Shown here: positions 36,662 through 46,260 of the stretch, one piece after another | Layout of the letters: every line of letters starts with the position of its first letter | Position numbering within the stretch: position 1 is the first letter of the stretch | NCBI GenBank assembly: GCA_020073205.1 | Contig: JAIQFR010000001.1 | Span: forward strand, 1-64,000 | Source of the DNA: Terriglobia bacterium | Lineage (GTDB): Bacteria > Acidobacteriota > Polarisedimenticolia > Polarisedimenticolales > JAIQFR01 | Reading direction: 5' to 3' | DNA length: 64,000 nt | Notes under the pieces: generated by a model | Database searches by the model: none | What the model saw: only the letters and a program-made list of their open reading frames with translations | Told to the model about the DNA's origin: nothing | Made by a program: the position numbers and the translations under genes

Positions 36662-37843
36662 ATGACGATCCGACCGACCGGCAGCCCCGCACGCGGCGTC
36701 GACTTCTTCGAGATCGACGCCGAGCTGGCGGAGGAGGAGCGCCAGGTGCGCGACGGGGTCCGCTCCTTCGTCAACGAGAGAGTGCTTCCGATCATCGATG
36801 AGGCGTTCAAGAAGGACCGCTTCCCGATCGAATTGGTGCCTCGAATGGCGGAGATGGGCCTGTTCGGCGCCAACCTGACGAGCTACGGCTGCGCCGGGGT
36901 CAACAACGTCTGCTACGGCCTCATCTGTCAGGAGCTCGAACGGGGCGACTCGGGTCTCCGCTCGTTCGTGTCCGTCCAGACGTCGCTCGTGATGTACCCG
37001 ATCCACTCTTTCGGCTCCGAGGAGCAGAAGGAGCATTGGCTGCCACGTCTCGCGGCCGGCGAGGCGGTCGGGTGCTACGGCCTCACCGAGCCGGACCACG
37101 GGTCGGACCCGGGCACGATGGTCACGCGCGCCGAGCGGCGCGGCGGCGAGTGGATTCTGAACGGCGCGAAGGCCTGGATCACCAACGGCTCGCTCGCCGA
37201 CGTGGCCGTGGTCTGGGCGAAGACGCAGGACGGGATCCGCGGTTTCCTGGTCGAGAAGGGGACCCCGGGGTTCACAACCCGGGATTACGAGGGGAAATTC
37301 TCCCTCCGGGCATCGGTGACGTCGGAGCTGTACTTCGACGATTGCGCGATCCCCGAGTCCTCCGTCCTGCCGAAGACCGGCGCGCTGAAGCACGCGCTGA
37401 TGTGCCTGACCCAGGCTCGCTACGGCATCGCATGGGGGACCCTCGGCATGGCCGCCGCTTGTTACGAGGAGGCGGTGAGGTACGCGGGGGAACGAATCGT
37501 GTTCGGCCGACCGGTTTCAGCGTTCCAGCTCCAGCAGGCGAAACTGGCTGACATGCTGACGGAGATCACGAAGGGCCAGGTCCTCAATTTGCGCCTCGGG
37601 CGTCTCAAGGACCAGGGACGCGCCGACTTCGCACAGATCTCCATGGCCAAGCGCAACGGCTGCCGGACCGCCCGGCAGTGTGCGCATCTCGCGCGGGAGA
37701 TTTTCGGCGCCTCGGGCATCATGCACGAGTACCCGATCGCGCGACACTTCGGCAACATCGAGGCGGTCTTCACTTACGAGGGGACGGACGATATCCACAC
37801 GCTGATCCTCGGGGAACGCATCAGCGGGCACCCGGCGTTCTGA
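36662..37843 (+). CDS. gcdH: glutaryl-CoA dehydrogenase
   Basis: A 393-residue FAD enzyme converting glutaryl-CoA to crotonyl-CoA and CO2, the last committed step of the benzoyl-CoA route. Family-specific signatures: TSYGCAGVNNVCYGLICQELERGDSG, split here as YGCAGVNNVCYGL and ELERGDSGLRS; GCYGLTEPDHGSDPG; GKFSLRASVTSELY; ARYGIAWGTLGMA; LADMLTEITKGQ; catalytic Glu in VFTYEGTDDIH. These match human and bacterial GcdH rather than generic acyl-CoA dehydrogenases. Last gene of operon 1; operator 2 lies about 110 bp downstream. Confidence 0.92.
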   Translation: MTIRPTGSPARGVDFFEIDAELAEEERQVRDGVRSFVNERVLPIIDEAFKKDRFPIELVPRMAEMGLFGANLTSYGCAGVNNVCYGLICQELERGDSGLRSFVSVQTSLVMYPIHSFGSEEQKEHWLPRLAAGEAVGCYGLTEPDHGSDPGTMVTRAERRGGEWILNGAKAWITNGSLADVAVVWAKTQDGIRGFLVEKGTPGFTTRDYEGKFSLRASVTSELYFDDCAIPESSVLPKTGALKHALMCLTQARYGIAWGTLGMAAACYEEAVRYAGERIVFGRPVSAFQLQQAKLADMLTEITKGQVLNLRLGRLKDQGRADFAQISMAKRNGCRTARQCAHLAREIFGASGIMHEYPIARHFGNIEAVFTYEGTDDIHTLILGERISGHPAF

Positions 37844-37921
37844 GCCGAGACCTCGTCGCGCGGGCTGTCGCGCGGGCCCGGTAGGGAGTCGGTTTCGGGG
37901 AACCGCAGGGATGATTTCGTG

Positions 37922-37950
37922 TTGCGAATGGCCCTGACTCGGGGTAACGT
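37922..37950 (+). promoter_or_regulatory. promoter of operon 2
   Basis: TTGCGA (37922-37927), 17-bp spacer, TAACGT (37945-37950), placed exactly as the promoter of operon 1 relative to its operator. Weaker match to consensus than the first. Confidence 0.6.
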
Positions 37951-37970
37951 ATCGAACGTTCGTTCGAAAT
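37951..37970. promoter_or_regulatory. palindromic operator 2 (predicted TetR site)
   Basis: The same ATCGAACGTTCGTTCGAAAT as at 31527-31546, with no mismatch, directly after the -10 box of operon 2. Confidence 0.82.
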
Positions 37971-37981
37971 TTTCGAGATTC

Positions 37982-37997
37982 CCGGTCCCCGGACCGG
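37982..37997 (+). other. perfect hairpin in the leader of operon 2
   Basis: CCGGTCC-CC-GGACCGG, a perfect 7-bp stem, about 27 bases before the first ATG. It might influence translation or mRNA stability; no T run, so not a terminator. Confidence 0.45.
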
Positions 37998-38024
37998 CAA
38001 GGTGTCTTGAAGAGCGGGTCGACG

Positions 38025-38903
38025 ATGTCCTTCTGTGATTTCGTCTTCCACCGGCCCACGGCGCTGACCGACGCGTGTCGCCTTGGCCAGCGGCTCGGTG
38101 CCGGAGCTCTCTACTTTGCCGGAGGGACAGAGCTTCTGCCTGACATACAGCGCGGCGTCGAGACGGCGAGCGACCTCATCGCGCTCGACGGCGTCCCGGA
38201 GCTCCACGGCATCGCATTCGACGGCGCCGGACTCCGGATCGGAGCCATGACCACCATTCGCGAGTTGGCCGAATCCCCCGCCGTGCGCGAGGCCTATCCC
38301 GTGCTCGCCGAGGCGGCCCTCACCCTCGGCGGCCCCCAGATTCGAAGCCAGGCGACCCTCGGCGGGAACTTCTGCCGGGCCGTCCCCTGCGCCGACACCC
38401 CGCCGGCGTGCATCGTGGGGGGCGCTACGGTCAGGCTGGTGAGCGAGGAAGGGGAGCGAACGCTTCCGGCCGAGAATTTCTTCGTCGGACCGCGCTGCAC
38501 CGTTCTGCGCCCCGGTGAGCTCCTGGTGGAGATTCTGATCCCGCCGCAGCCGCCCCGGTCGGGCGCGAGCTATCAGCGCTTCGCTCTACGGCAAGGCTCG
38601 GCGCTCGCGGTGGCGTCCGTGGCCGCTCGGTTGGTTCTGAACGGCGACAAGATAGGCTCGGCTCGGGTGGCGCTCGGCTCCGTAGCGCCGGTGCCGCTCG
38701 CCGCCACCCGGAGCGCGGCTATGCTCGAAGGACGAGCGCCCGAGGAAGACCTATTCGCGCGCGTCGCGGCCGAGGCCGCGGCGGAGGCCCGCCCGATCAG
38801 CGACCTGCGTGGATCGGAGCCTTTCCGTCGGCTATTGGTCGAGGTCCTGGCTCGGCGCGCGCTGAGGGAGGCGGCGGCCCGGGCGTCGGAGCGCGCGGCA
38901 TGA
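38025..38903 (+). CDS. molybdenum hydroxylase FAD subunit (xanthine dehydrogenase family)
   Basis: A 292-residue medium subunit carrying FAD between the Fe-S and molybdenum subunits. FAD-binding motifs [11 protein letters not shown] and [18 protein letters not shown]. 4-Hydroxybenzoyl-CoA reductase would be the obvious guess in this cluster, but its FAD subunit has an extra [4Fe-4S] insert with four cysteines after the second FAD motif, and no such insert is seen here. The substrate is therefore open. ATG preferred over an in-frame TTG at 38007. Overlaps the next gene by 4 bp. Confidence 0.85.
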   Translation: MSFCDFVFHRPTALTDACRLGQRLGAGALYFAGGTELLPDIQRGVETASDLIALDGVPELHGIAFDGAGLRIGAMTTIRELAESPAVREAYPVLAEAALTLGGPQIRSQATLGGNFCRAVPCADTPPACIVGGATVRLVSEEGERTLPAENFFVGPRCTVLRPGELLVEILIPPQPPRSGASYQRFALRQGSALAVASVAARLVLNGDKIGSARVALGSVAPVPLAATRSAAMLEGRAPEEDLFARVAAEAAAEARPISDLRGSEPFRRLLVEVLARRALREAAARASERAA

Positions 38904-41764
38904 GCGACGGGATCGTGGTGCGCTTCCTGGTGAACGGCCAGGACTGCTCCGTCGCCGTCCGACCGAACACGACGCTCCTGACCGTTCTCCGCGAGCACCT
39001 GAACCTGACCGGGACCAAGCGGGGCTGCGGCATGGGCGATTGCGGTGCGTGCACGGTCCTCGTCGATGGCAAACCGGTCGCGTCTTGCCTGATGCTCGCG
39101 GCCCAGGCCGAGGGAGCCCGAATCACCACGATCGAGGGGCTCGCCGAAGGGGCGGAGTTGCACCCTCTCCAGAAGTCGTTCGTCAAACACGGGGCGCTGC
39201 AGTGCGGCTATTGCACCCCCGGCACCCTCATGGCCGCGAAAGCCCTGATCGACGCGAACCCGTCGCCTGGCGACGACGAGATCCGGCAGGCACTCTCCGG
39301 CAATCTCTGCCGCTGCGCGGCCTACAACCGGATCCTCCGGGCGGTCCTGGACTGGAAGAGTTTCGAAACGGTTCCGCTCGACACGCACCCCTTGAGCGAC
39401 GCCGAGCGCGACCAAGCGAGGGATCTCGACGTGGTCGGCCACGGCGTCACCCGTTACGACGCGCCGGATAAGGTATCCGGCCGGGCGAAGTACACGGCGG
39501 ACCTCAGGCTCCCCGGGATGCTTCACGGAAAGATCCTGACGAGTCCGATCCCGCATGGCATCGTGCGCCGGATCGACGTGAGCAGGGCCCGCGCGCTCCC
39601 CGGGGTGCTGGACGTGATCACCGGGGCGGACGTCCCGGACGAGTGGTACGGCGTCAGCCCCTCCCGCCATGACGAGCAGATCCTCGCGAAGGACCGCGTC
39701 CGCTACGTCGGTGACGAGGTCGCCGCCGTCGTCGCCGTGGACGAGGAGACCGCAGAGAAGGCGATGTCGCTCATCGACGTCGAGTACGAGGAGCTCCCGG
39801 CGGTGTTCGACCCTGACCATGCGCTGGCGCCGGGCGCTCCCGTCATCCACCCCGAAAACCCACGGTACGAGGGGAACGTCAACACCCGCGTCGCGTGGCA
39901 CTTCGGGGACGTCGAGAGGGGATTCGCCGAGGCCGACCACGTTCGCGATCAGCGCTTCGTCGGGAATCGCACCTACCAGCACCCGCTGGAGCCGCACGCC
40001 GCGCTCGCGCGTTGGGAGCACCACGGGCAGCGGCTGACGATCTGGTCGGCGACCCAGACCCCGCACTACCTGCATCGGACGCTGTCGCGGACGCTCGGTG
40101 TTCCGATGGGCTCGATCCGGGTCATCAAGCCCGCGGTCGGCGGCGGCTTCGGGTGCAAGGCTGAGACGACGGCGCTCGACTTCTGCGCGGCGATCCTCGC
40201 GCGGCGGACCGGACGTCCCGTGATGATGGAGTACTCGCGGGAGGAAATGGTCCTTCACTTCCGCGGCAGGCACAAGCAGACCATGGACCTAAAGGTCGGG
40301 GTGAAGCGAGACGGTACGATCACCGCAGTGCAGTTCCGCTCGACGCTCGATGGCGGCGCCTACACGTCCTACGGCGTGATCACGGCATACTATGCGGGAT
40401 CGATGCTCCCGACGCTCTACAAGTTCCCGAACTACAAGTACGACGGCCTCAGGGTGTACACGAACCTGCCGGCCTCGGGGGCGTTCAGGGGGCACGGTGT
40501 GCCCCAGCCCCGGTTCGCTTTCGAGTCGATGATGGACATGCTCGCTGAGGACCTCGGGATCGACCCGTTCGAGATCCGTCTCCGAAACGCCATGACGCCG
40601 GGGACCCGCACCTGCAACGCGCTCGACATCTCGTCCTGCGAGTTCCTCGCGACCCTCGAGAACGCGAGAGAGCAGTCGGGGTGGCGCCAGAAGAGAGGGC
40701 GACTTCCACGCGGGAAGGGGATCGGCGTCGGCTGTGGCGGGTTCGTGTCGGGGGCGGGGTACCCGATCTACCGGTCGGAGTTCCCGCACTCGAACGCGAT
40801 GATCCGAGTGCACGAGGACGGCACCGGAGCCTCGTTGCACATCGCCGCGGCGGATATCGGCCAGGGCTCGGACACCGTGCTCGTGCAGATCGCGGCGGAG
40901 GAGCTCGGGATTCCGTACGAAAGGGTCTGGCTCGCCGACTGCGACACGGTCCTGAGCCCCCTCGACCTCGGATCGTACTCGAGCCGCGTCACGCTGATGG
41001 GAGGGAACGCCGTCCGCCAGGCGGCGGCGGGGGTCAAGGCGCAGGTCCTCGAGACCGCGGGGAGGCACCTCGGCTGCGACCCGTACGCCCTCGTCGCCAG
41101 GAGCGGGCGGATCTTCGTCGCGGCGCACCCGGCGGTCGGGATGGACTGGGAGGAGGCCGCGCGACTCGCATTCGCGGCGCGCGGCCCGGTCGTCGGGGTC
41201 GGATCCTATTCGCCGCCGAAGGATCTCGGAGGCGAGTTCAAGGGAGGGACGGTCGGCACGTCGCCGGCGTACAGCTTTTCCACCGCGGTCGCCGAGGTGA
41301 CGGTGGACCTCGAAACGGGATACGTCACCGTCGACCGGTTCACCGACTTCAGCGACGCGGGGACCGTGGTCAACCCCACCACCTTCCACAGCCAAGTGGA
41401 GGGGGCGATGATCATGGGGCTCGGCGAGACCCTCCTCGAGGACACGACCTTCGACGCGACGGGCGCGCCGGAGAACCCGAACCTCCACGACTACCTCGTG
41501 CCCACGATTCGCGAGACCCCGGAGATACGCACCGCTGCGGTCGAAAGCTACGAGCCGCGCGGTCCGTTCGGGGCGAAGGAGATCGGCGAGGGATCGCTTC
41601 TGCCCGCGCTCGGCGCGATCGCCAACGCGATCTACGACGCGTGCGGCGTGCGGGTGACGGAGCTTCCGATCACGCCGGAGAGGATCTTGCGGGGGCTGGG
41701 GAAACTCCCGGAGGCGAACCGCGACCCGGCCCCCGCGCGCCGGGGATGTCGGAGCTCGACATGA
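38900..41764 (+). CDS. fused [2Fe-2S] and molybdopterin subunits of a molybdenum hydroxylase
   Basis: A 954-residue fusion. Residues 1-165 are the small subunit with two [2Fe-2S] sites: [17 protein letters not shown] and [11 protein letters not shown]...CRCAAYNRI. Residues about 175-935 are the Mo-pterin subunit: [39 protein letters not shown] and the catalytic Glu region [16 protein letters not shown], which resembles 4-hydroxybenzoyl-CoA reductase alpha. In HcrABC these two are separate genes. It likely removes or adds an oxygen on an aromatic or cyclic CoA ester feeding the pathway; this is inference. Confidence 0.85.
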   Translation: MSDGIVVRFLVNGQDCSVAVRPNTTLLTVLREHLNLTGTKRGCGMGDCGACTVLVDGKPVASCLMLAAQAEGARITTIEGLAEGAELHPLQKSFVKHGALQCGYCTPGTLMAAKALIDANPSPGDDEIRQALSGNLCRCAAYNRILRAVLDWKSFETVPLDTHPLSDAERDQARDLDVVGHGVTRYDAPDKVSGRAKYTADLRLPGMLHGKILTSPIPHGIVRRIDVSRARALPGVLDVITGADVPDEWYGVSPSRHDEQILAKDRVRYVGDEVAAVVAVDEETAEKAMSLIDVEYEELPAVFDPDHALAPGAPVIHPENPRYEGNVNTRVAWHFGDVERGFAEADHVRDQRFVGNRTYQHPLEPHAALARWEHHGQRLTIWSATQTPHYLHRTLSRTLGVPMGSIRVIKPAVGGGFGCKAETTALDFCAAILARRTGRPVMMEYSREEMVLHFRGRHKQTMDLKVGVKRDGTITAVQFRSTLDGGAYTSYGVITAYYAGSMLPTLYKFPNYKYDGLRVYTNLPASGAFRGHGVPQPRFAFESMMDMLAEDLGIDPFEIRLRNAMTPGTRTCNALDISSCEFLATLENAREQSGWRQKRGRLPRGKGIGVGCGGFVSGAGYPIYRSEFPHSNAMIRVHEDGTGASLHIAAADIGQGSDTVLVQIAAEELGIPYERVWLADCDTVLSPLDLGSYSSRVTLMGGNAVRQAAAGVKAQVLETAGRHLGCDPYALVARSGRIFVAAHPAVGMDWEEAARLAFAARGPVVGVGSYSPPKDLGGEFKGGTVGTSPAYSFSTAVAEVTVDLETGYVTVDRFTDFSDAGTVVNPTTFHSQVEGAMIMGLGETLLEDTTFDATGAPENPNLHDYLVPTIRETPEIRTAAVESYEPRGPFGAKEIGEGSLLPALGAIANAIYDACGVRVTELPITPERILRGLGKLPEANRDPAPARRGCRSST

Positions 41765-42417
41765 GCGGACTGAGGGCACCGGACCCCGTTCTTGCGGAAC
41801 GCGGCCCTCGGCGGTCGCGCCCCCGGACGCAGGAGAAACTGGCTAACCTGCTGTCGGTGGCGGCTGCGCTGATCGCGCGCCGGGGGTACGAGCAGACGGC
41901 GATCCGCGACGTCGGGCGCGCCACGGGTGCCAGCTTGCCCGGGATGTACTACTACTTCAAGAGCAAGGGGGATCTCCTCTTCCAGATCCAGCACCGCGCG
42001 TTCTCGTCGCTCCTCGAGGCGCAGGAGCGGGAGTTCGCGGTGGAGGAGCCGCCCGAGCGGAAGTTCCGCCGGCTGATCGTGGGGCACCTCGCGTTCTACG
42101 CGCGCCACCCGAACGAGATGAAGGTCTGCACGTTCGAGCTGGAATCGGTTCGCGACGAAGCGTACCGCGAGATCGAGGAGCTCCGGCGGCGGTACTACCG
42201 GCTGCTGGCCTCCGTCGTCGGGGAGCTCCTGAAGAAGGCGGGCAGAGAGGATCCCCGGCGTCTCGCGAGCCGGCATATCACGCTCTTCGTCTTCGGAATG
42301 CTCAACTGGACCTTGATGTGGTACGACCCGCAGCGCGACGGTCCGGTGGAGAACCTCGGGGACGAGATGGCGGACCTCGTCTTGCCCGGCCTCTCCTCCC
42401 GGAAGGAGGTGCGATGA
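41761..42417 (+). CDS. TetR-family regulator (predicted repressor of both operons)
   Basis: A 218-residue TetR protein. HTH at about residues 35-60: [32 protein letters not shown]. The C-terminal half follows the TetR_C pattern for acyl-CoA-responsive regulators ([19 protein letters not shown]). It is encoded within operon 2, overlapping the hydroxylase stop (ATGA) and the xdhC start (ATGA). The start ATG 41761 has GGAG six bases upstream; ATG 41746 is an alternative. The two 20-bp palindromes before both operons are its probable sites; the inducer may be an aromatic CoA ester. Confidence 0.88.
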   Translation: MSGLRAPDPVLAERGPRRSRPRTQEKLANLLSVAAALIARRGYEQTAIRDVGRATGASLPGMYYYFKSKGDLLFQIQHRAFSSLLEAQEREFAVEEPPERKFRRLIVGHLAFYARHPNEMKVCTFELESVRDEAYREIEELRRRYYRLLASVVGELLKKAGREDPRRLASRHITLFVFGMLNWTLMWYDPQRDGPVENLGDEMADLVLPGLSSRKEVR

Positions 42418-43364
42418 CACGCCGCGAGACGCCGGCCGGGCCGCCGCCCGACCCGCTGGTCGAGGTCGGCGAGCCGGTCGAGCGGCTCGAGATGGACGCA
42501 TACCGGGAGTTCGTGCGGCTGGCGGAGGCCGGCCAGCCGGTCGCGCTCGTGACCGTCGTCGGGACCGAGGGCTCCGCCCCTCGCGGGATGGGGGCGGCGA
42601 TGGCCGTACGCTCCGACGGGAGCATCGCCGGGACCATCGGGGGCGGGAGCCTCGAGCACGAGATCGTGCGGCACGCGCTCCAATCCCTCGCCGACGGGAG
42701 GCCGCGCCGGTTTCACTACGACTACTCCGGGAGTGCCGCGCAGAACCTCGACAAGGCCTGCCTCGGCAAGACGGACTTCTACGTCCAGCCGTGTCTCGTC
42801 CTTCCGCGGCTCCACGTGTTCGGTGCCGGCCACATCGGAATCGCCCTGGCGCCCATCGCGGAGGCGGCCGGCTTCCGGGTGACGGTGATCGACGACCGGC
42901 CCGGCTATCCCGACGCCGCACGGTTTCCTGTTTCCGTTCGCCTCGTCAACGGGCCGCTGCCGCCGGTCGTCGGGTCGCTCCCCTTCGACGAATCCACGTT
43001 CGTGGTCATCGTGACCCACGGTCACGAGCAAGACGAGACCGTGCTCGCCGCGTGCCTCGCCAGGCCATGGCGATACCTGGGGATGATCGGGAGCCGGGGG
43101 AAGGTCTCCCGGCTCTTCAAGAGCCTCGGGACGGATGCGGCGTCCCGACGCCGGCTCGCCGAGGTGCGCGCACCGGTCGGCCTGGATATCGGCGGGCGCT
43201 CGCCGGGAGAAATAGCCGTTGCGATCGCGGCCGAGATGCTGGCGGTCCGCTATGGGCGGGAGGACGTGGCGCCCATGCGCGATCGAGCGAGTTCGCGGGC
43301 GCCCGGTGTCGCCGACCCGTCGGAACCCGACCTGACTTCGGACGCGAAACACCAAGGAGTCTGA
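42414..43364 (+). CDS. xdhC: XdhC/CoxI-family molybdenum cofactor maturation protein
   Basis: A 316-residue chaperone that binds molybdenum cofactor, helps sulfurate it and inserts it into xanthine dehydrogenase-family enzymes. N-terminal domain VALVTVVGTEGSAPRGMGAAM and GTIGGGSLEHEIV; C-terminal Rossmann domain LHVFGAGHIGIALAPIAEAAG, VIVTHGHEQDE and YLGMIGSRGKVSR. Its place after the hydroxylase genes fits this role for the fused enzyme. Confidence 0.9.
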   Translation: MTRRETPAGPPPDPLVEVGEPVERLEMDAYREFVRLAEAGQPVALVTVVGTEGSAPRGMGAAMAVRSDGSIAGTIGGGSLEHEIVRHALQSLADGRPRRFHYDYSGSAAQNLDKACLGKTDFYVQPCLVLPRLHVFGAGHIGIALAPIAEAAGFRVTVIDDRPGYPDAARFPVSVRLVNGPLPPVVGSLPFDESTFVVIVTHGHEQDETVLAACLARPWRYLGMIGSRGKVSRLFKSLGTDAASRRRLAEVRAPVGLDIGGRSPGEIAVAIAAEMLAVRYGREDVAPMRDRASSRAPGVADPSEPDLTSDAKHQGV

Positions 43365-43366
43365 CG

Positions 43367-44329
43367 ATGGACATGTTCCCCTCGAAGGCGGCCTCCGAGC
43401 TGAAGCTCCACGACGTGCTGTACGAGAAGAAGGACATGGTGGCACGGATCACGATCAACCGGCCCGAAGTCTACAACTCGTATTCCACCGACACGCTGCG
43501 CGAGCTGATCGCGGCGTTCGACGATGCGTCGTGCGACGACAAGGTCGGCGTGATCGTGTACACCGGCGCCGGCGACAAGGCATTCTGCACCGGAGGGGAC
43601 GTCAAGGAGTACGCTTCGGTGTACACCCAGCGCCCGCGCGACTACTGGAAGTACATGGGGCTCTTCAGCCGCTACATCGAGGGCATCCTCCGGAACGGCA
43701 AGGTGACCATCGCGCGGATCAACGGCATGGCGGTCGGCGGAGGGAACGAGTCGCAGCTCGCCTGCGACCTGGCCGTGATGGCCGACGACACCTACCTCGC
43801 GCAGGTCGGCACCAGCGTCGGCAGCGTCGCGTGCGGCGGCGCCACCCAGTGGCTGAGCCTCCACGTCGGCGACCGACGGGCGCGGGAGATGCTGTTCCTG
43901 AACCCGCGGATCCATGCGAGACAGGCACTGGAATGGGGACTCGTCAACCGGGTCGTACCGCGCGATCGGCTCGACGCCGAGGTCGCCGCGATCGCGGAGC
44001 AGTGCCTCGACAAATTCCCCGAGTGCACCCGCTACACGAAGCAGCAGCTCAACTACTGGAAAGAGGCCGCCTGGTTCTCCACCGTCGGTCACGCGCGGGA
44101 CTGGCTGTCGACGCACTTCACCTCGCTCGAGCCGTACGAGGGGATGCAGGCTTTCGTCGAGAAGCGCAAGGTCAATTACCGTGGCCTCCGCGAGGCGGCC
44201 GCAGCCGGCCGCAGCAGCGAGTTCCTCTGGGGCCCCTACCGGGGAGCGTGCGCGGCGTGCGGGGCCAAGGGAATCCCGGCGGAATTCGCTTACTGCGGCA
44301 AGTGCGGGGCGCAGCTCGAAGCGAAGTGA
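43367..44329 (+). CDS. crotonase-family hydrolase/hydratase related to Oah, with zinc-ribbon tail
   Basis: A 320-residue crotonase. YTGAGDKAFCTGGDVKEYA followed by RPRDYWKYMGLFSRYIEGIL closely follows 6-oxocyclohex-1-ene-1-carbonyl-CoA hydrolase (Oah), the ring-opening enzyme of this pathway, which reads FTGVGDKAFCTGGNTKEY. The oxyanion region NGMAVGGGNESQLACDL is present. It lacks the N-terminal extension of Oah and adds a C-terminal tail CAACGAKGIPAEFAYCGKCG, two CxxC pairs forming a probable zinc ribbon. Ring opening is the likely role because all other pathway steps are encoded nearby. Ribosome site AAGGAG. Confidence 0.75.
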   Translation: MDMFPSKAASELKLHDVLYEKKDMVARITINRPEVYNSYSTDTLRELIAAFDDASCDDKVGVIVYTGAGDKAFCTGGDVKEYASVYTQRPRDYWKYMGLFSRYIEGILRNGKVTIARINGMAVGGGNESQLACDLAVMADDTYLAQVGTSVGSVACGGATQWLSLHVGDRRAREMLFLNPRIHARQALEWGLVNRVVPRDRLDAEVAAIAEQCLDKFPECTRYTKQQLNYWKEAAWFSTVGHARDWLSTHFTSLEPYEGMQAFVEKRKVNYRGLREAAAAGRSSEFLWGPYRGACAACGAKGIPAEFAYCGKCGAQLEAK

Positions 44330-44341
44330 GAGGGTTGCGAC

Positions 44342-45091
44342 ATGGATCTCGGGCTCGGTGGAAAGGTCGCGCTGGTGACGGGCGGGAGCCGGGGGATCGG
44401 CGCCGCGGTCGTCCTCGCGCTGGCCCGCCAGGGCTGTGACGTCGCCTTCACGTACCGCGGGCGCGCGGACGCGGCCAAGGCCGTGGCCGTCGAGATCCGT
44501 GCCCTGGGTCGGCGCGCGATGCCGATCCAGGCGGACGTCTCGGACTTCGCCGCCGCAGAGAAGGCGGTGGACTCCGTCGTCGCGGAGCTCGGCGGACTCG
44601 ACGTCCTGGTCTGCAACGCCGGGATCACCTGGGACAGCGTTGTTTGGAAGATGACGGAACAGCAGTGGGACACGGTCATCGAGACCAACCTGAAGGGGTA
44701 CTTCAACTACAACCGAGCGGCCGCGCGGGTCTTCAAGGACCGGCGCAGCGGGAAGATCGTCAACGTCTCCTCGATCAACGGACTCCGCGGCAAGTTCGCC
44801 CAATCGAATTACTCGGCCTCCAAGGCGGGGAACATCGCGCTGACCAAGACGCTCGCGAGGGAGCTGGGGAAGTTCAACGTCAACGTCAACTGCGTCGCCC
44901 CCGGCATGGTGATGACCGAGATGGCGGAGACGCTCGCTCCCGAGGTCCTCAACGCCGCGGTAAGGGAAACGGTGCTCGGCCGGATCGCGACCTCCGACGA
45001 CGTGGCGAACGTCGTCGCGTTTCTCTGCTCTGACGCGTCGCGACACGTGACGGGCGAGGTGGTCAAGGTGGACGGTGGCCAGTACATCTAG
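44342..45091 (+). CDS. short-chain dehydrogenase (3-hydroxyacyl-CoA dehydrogenase type)
   Basis: A 249-residue FabG-like SDR. TGGSRGIG cofactor motif, CNAGIT, catalytic Ser in NVSSINGL and YSASK, and a C-terminal SRHVTGEVVKVDGG. The basic residue pattern after the second strand (YRGRADAA) suggests NADPH or NADH without clear preference. In context it may oxidise 3-hydroxypimelyl-CoA or a similar beta-oxidation intermediate after ring opening. Confidence 0.85.
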   Translation: MDLGLGGKVALVTGGSRGIGAAVVLALARQGCDVAFTYRGRADAAKAVAVEIRALGRRAMPIQADVSDFAAAEKAVDSVVAELGGLDVLVCNAGITWDSVVWKMTEQQWDTVIETNLKGYFNYNRAAARVFKDRRSGKIVNVSSINGLRGKFAQSNYSASKAGNIALTKTLARELGKFNVNVNCVAPGMVMTEMAETLAPEVLNAAVRETVLGRIATSDDVANVVAFLCSDASRHVTGEVVKVDGGQYI

Positions 45092-45101
45092 GAGAAGCTC
45101 G

Positions 45102-46256
45102 ATGACGCGGGTGGGGGTCGTCGGGATCGGTCACGGGAGGTTCGGCCAGCGCTCCGACGCGACGGTGCAGGAGCTGGCCTTCGAGGCGTACCGCGACGCC
45201 CTCCGGGACGCCGGCATGGGGCCGGACGCCGTCGACGCTTCGGTGGTCGGCTCGGTGCCGGAGTACCACAAGCAGCGCTCGCTGGCGGGAGTGATCCAGG
45301 AGTACCTCGGCCTCAACCCCAAACCGACCTGGCTGACGGAGGTGGCGTGCGCCTCGGGATCGGCCGCGATCCGGACCGCCTGGATGGCGATTCGCTCGGG
45401 GCTCCACGAGGTCGTCGCGGTCGTCGGCTGCCAGAAGATGTCCGAGTTGTCCACCCCGGAGATCCTGGCGCTGATGGGCCGGGTGGGCGAAGTCCAGTGG
45501 GAATCGGTCTTCGGCACCACGTTCCCCGGCTATTACGCGCTGTTCGCCCGTCGCCACATGCACGAGTACGGCACGACGCGGGAGCAGCTCTCCCTCGTCG
45601 CCGTCAAGAACCACTACTACGGCGCGCGCAACGACAAGGCACTCTTCCGGAAGGAGATCACGGTCGAGAAGGCGCTGGCCTCCGATCCGGTGGCATCGCC
45701 TTTTCTCGTCTACGACTGCTGCGCGAACGCCGACGGCGCGGCCTGCCTCATCCTCGCCTCCGAGGAGCGGGCGAAGGCGACGAGCGACCGGGTGGTCTGG
45801 CTCGACGGCCTCGGCTGCGCCTCCGCGAGCATGTCCGTCCTGCGCCGTCCCGACCTCACCGGGCTTCCCTCCGCCGTCGAGGCCTCGCGCCAGGCCTACG
45901 CGATGGCGGGGGTCTCGGCGCGCGACGTCAGGGTGGCCGAGGTGCACGACTGCTTCACGATCGCCGAGATCATGGCGTACGAGGACCTCGGCTTCTGCCG
46001 GAAAGGTCGTGGAGGGGAGTTCATCGAGTCCCGGCAGTCCTACATCGGGGGCTCGACCCCGGTGAACGTCGACGGCGGCCTCAAGGCAAAGGGACATCCG
46101 ATCGGGGCCACCGGCGTGTCGATGGCCTACGAGATCGTCAGCCAGCTCCGCGGGGTGTGCGGCGAGCGCCAGGTCCCCGGCGCGGAAGTCGGGCTGACGC
46201 ACAACGTCGGCGGCATCGGCCAGTACTGCTTCGTCAACGTCTACCGGAGGGACTAG
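45102..46256 (+). CDS. thiolase (SCP-x/acetyl-CoA acetyltransferase family)
   Basis: A 384-residue thiolase of the type that works with a DUF35 protein. Nucleophile region TEVACASGSAAIRTAWM, AEVHDCFTIAEIMAYEDLG and the late NVDGGLKAKGHPIGATGVS with the conserved HPIGATG histidine. The final thiolase Cys motif is replaced (LTHNVGGIGQYCFVN), as usual in this subfamily. It should cleave the beta-ketoacyl-CoA made downstream of ring opening. ATG follows AGGAGAAGCTCG. Confidence 0.87.
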   Translation: MTRVGVVGIGHGRFGQRSDATVQELAFEAYRDALRDAGMGPDAVDASVVGSVPEYHKQRSLAGVIQEYLGLNPKPTWLTEVACASGSAAIRTAWMAIRSGLHEVVAVVGCQKMSELSTPEILALMGRVGEVQWESVFGTTFPGYYALFARRHMHEYGTTREQLSLVAVKNHYYGARNDKALFRKEITVEKALASDPVASPFLVYDCCANADGAACLILASEERAKATSDRVVWLDGLGCASASMSVLRRPDLTGLPSAVEASRQAYAMAGVSARDVRVAEVHDCFTIAEIMAYEDLGFCRKGRGGEFIESRQSYIGGSTPVNVDGGLKAKGHPIGATGVSMAYEIVSQLRGVCGERQVPGAEVGLTHNVGGIGQYCFVNVYRRD

Positions 46257-46260
46257 GGCC

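Noticed and set aside
38025-41764. Firm naming as hcrABC, 4-hydroxybenzoyl-CoA reductase
   Set aside because: The FAD subunit lacks the diagnostic 4Fe-4S insert and the small and large subunits are fused, so only the family is claimed.
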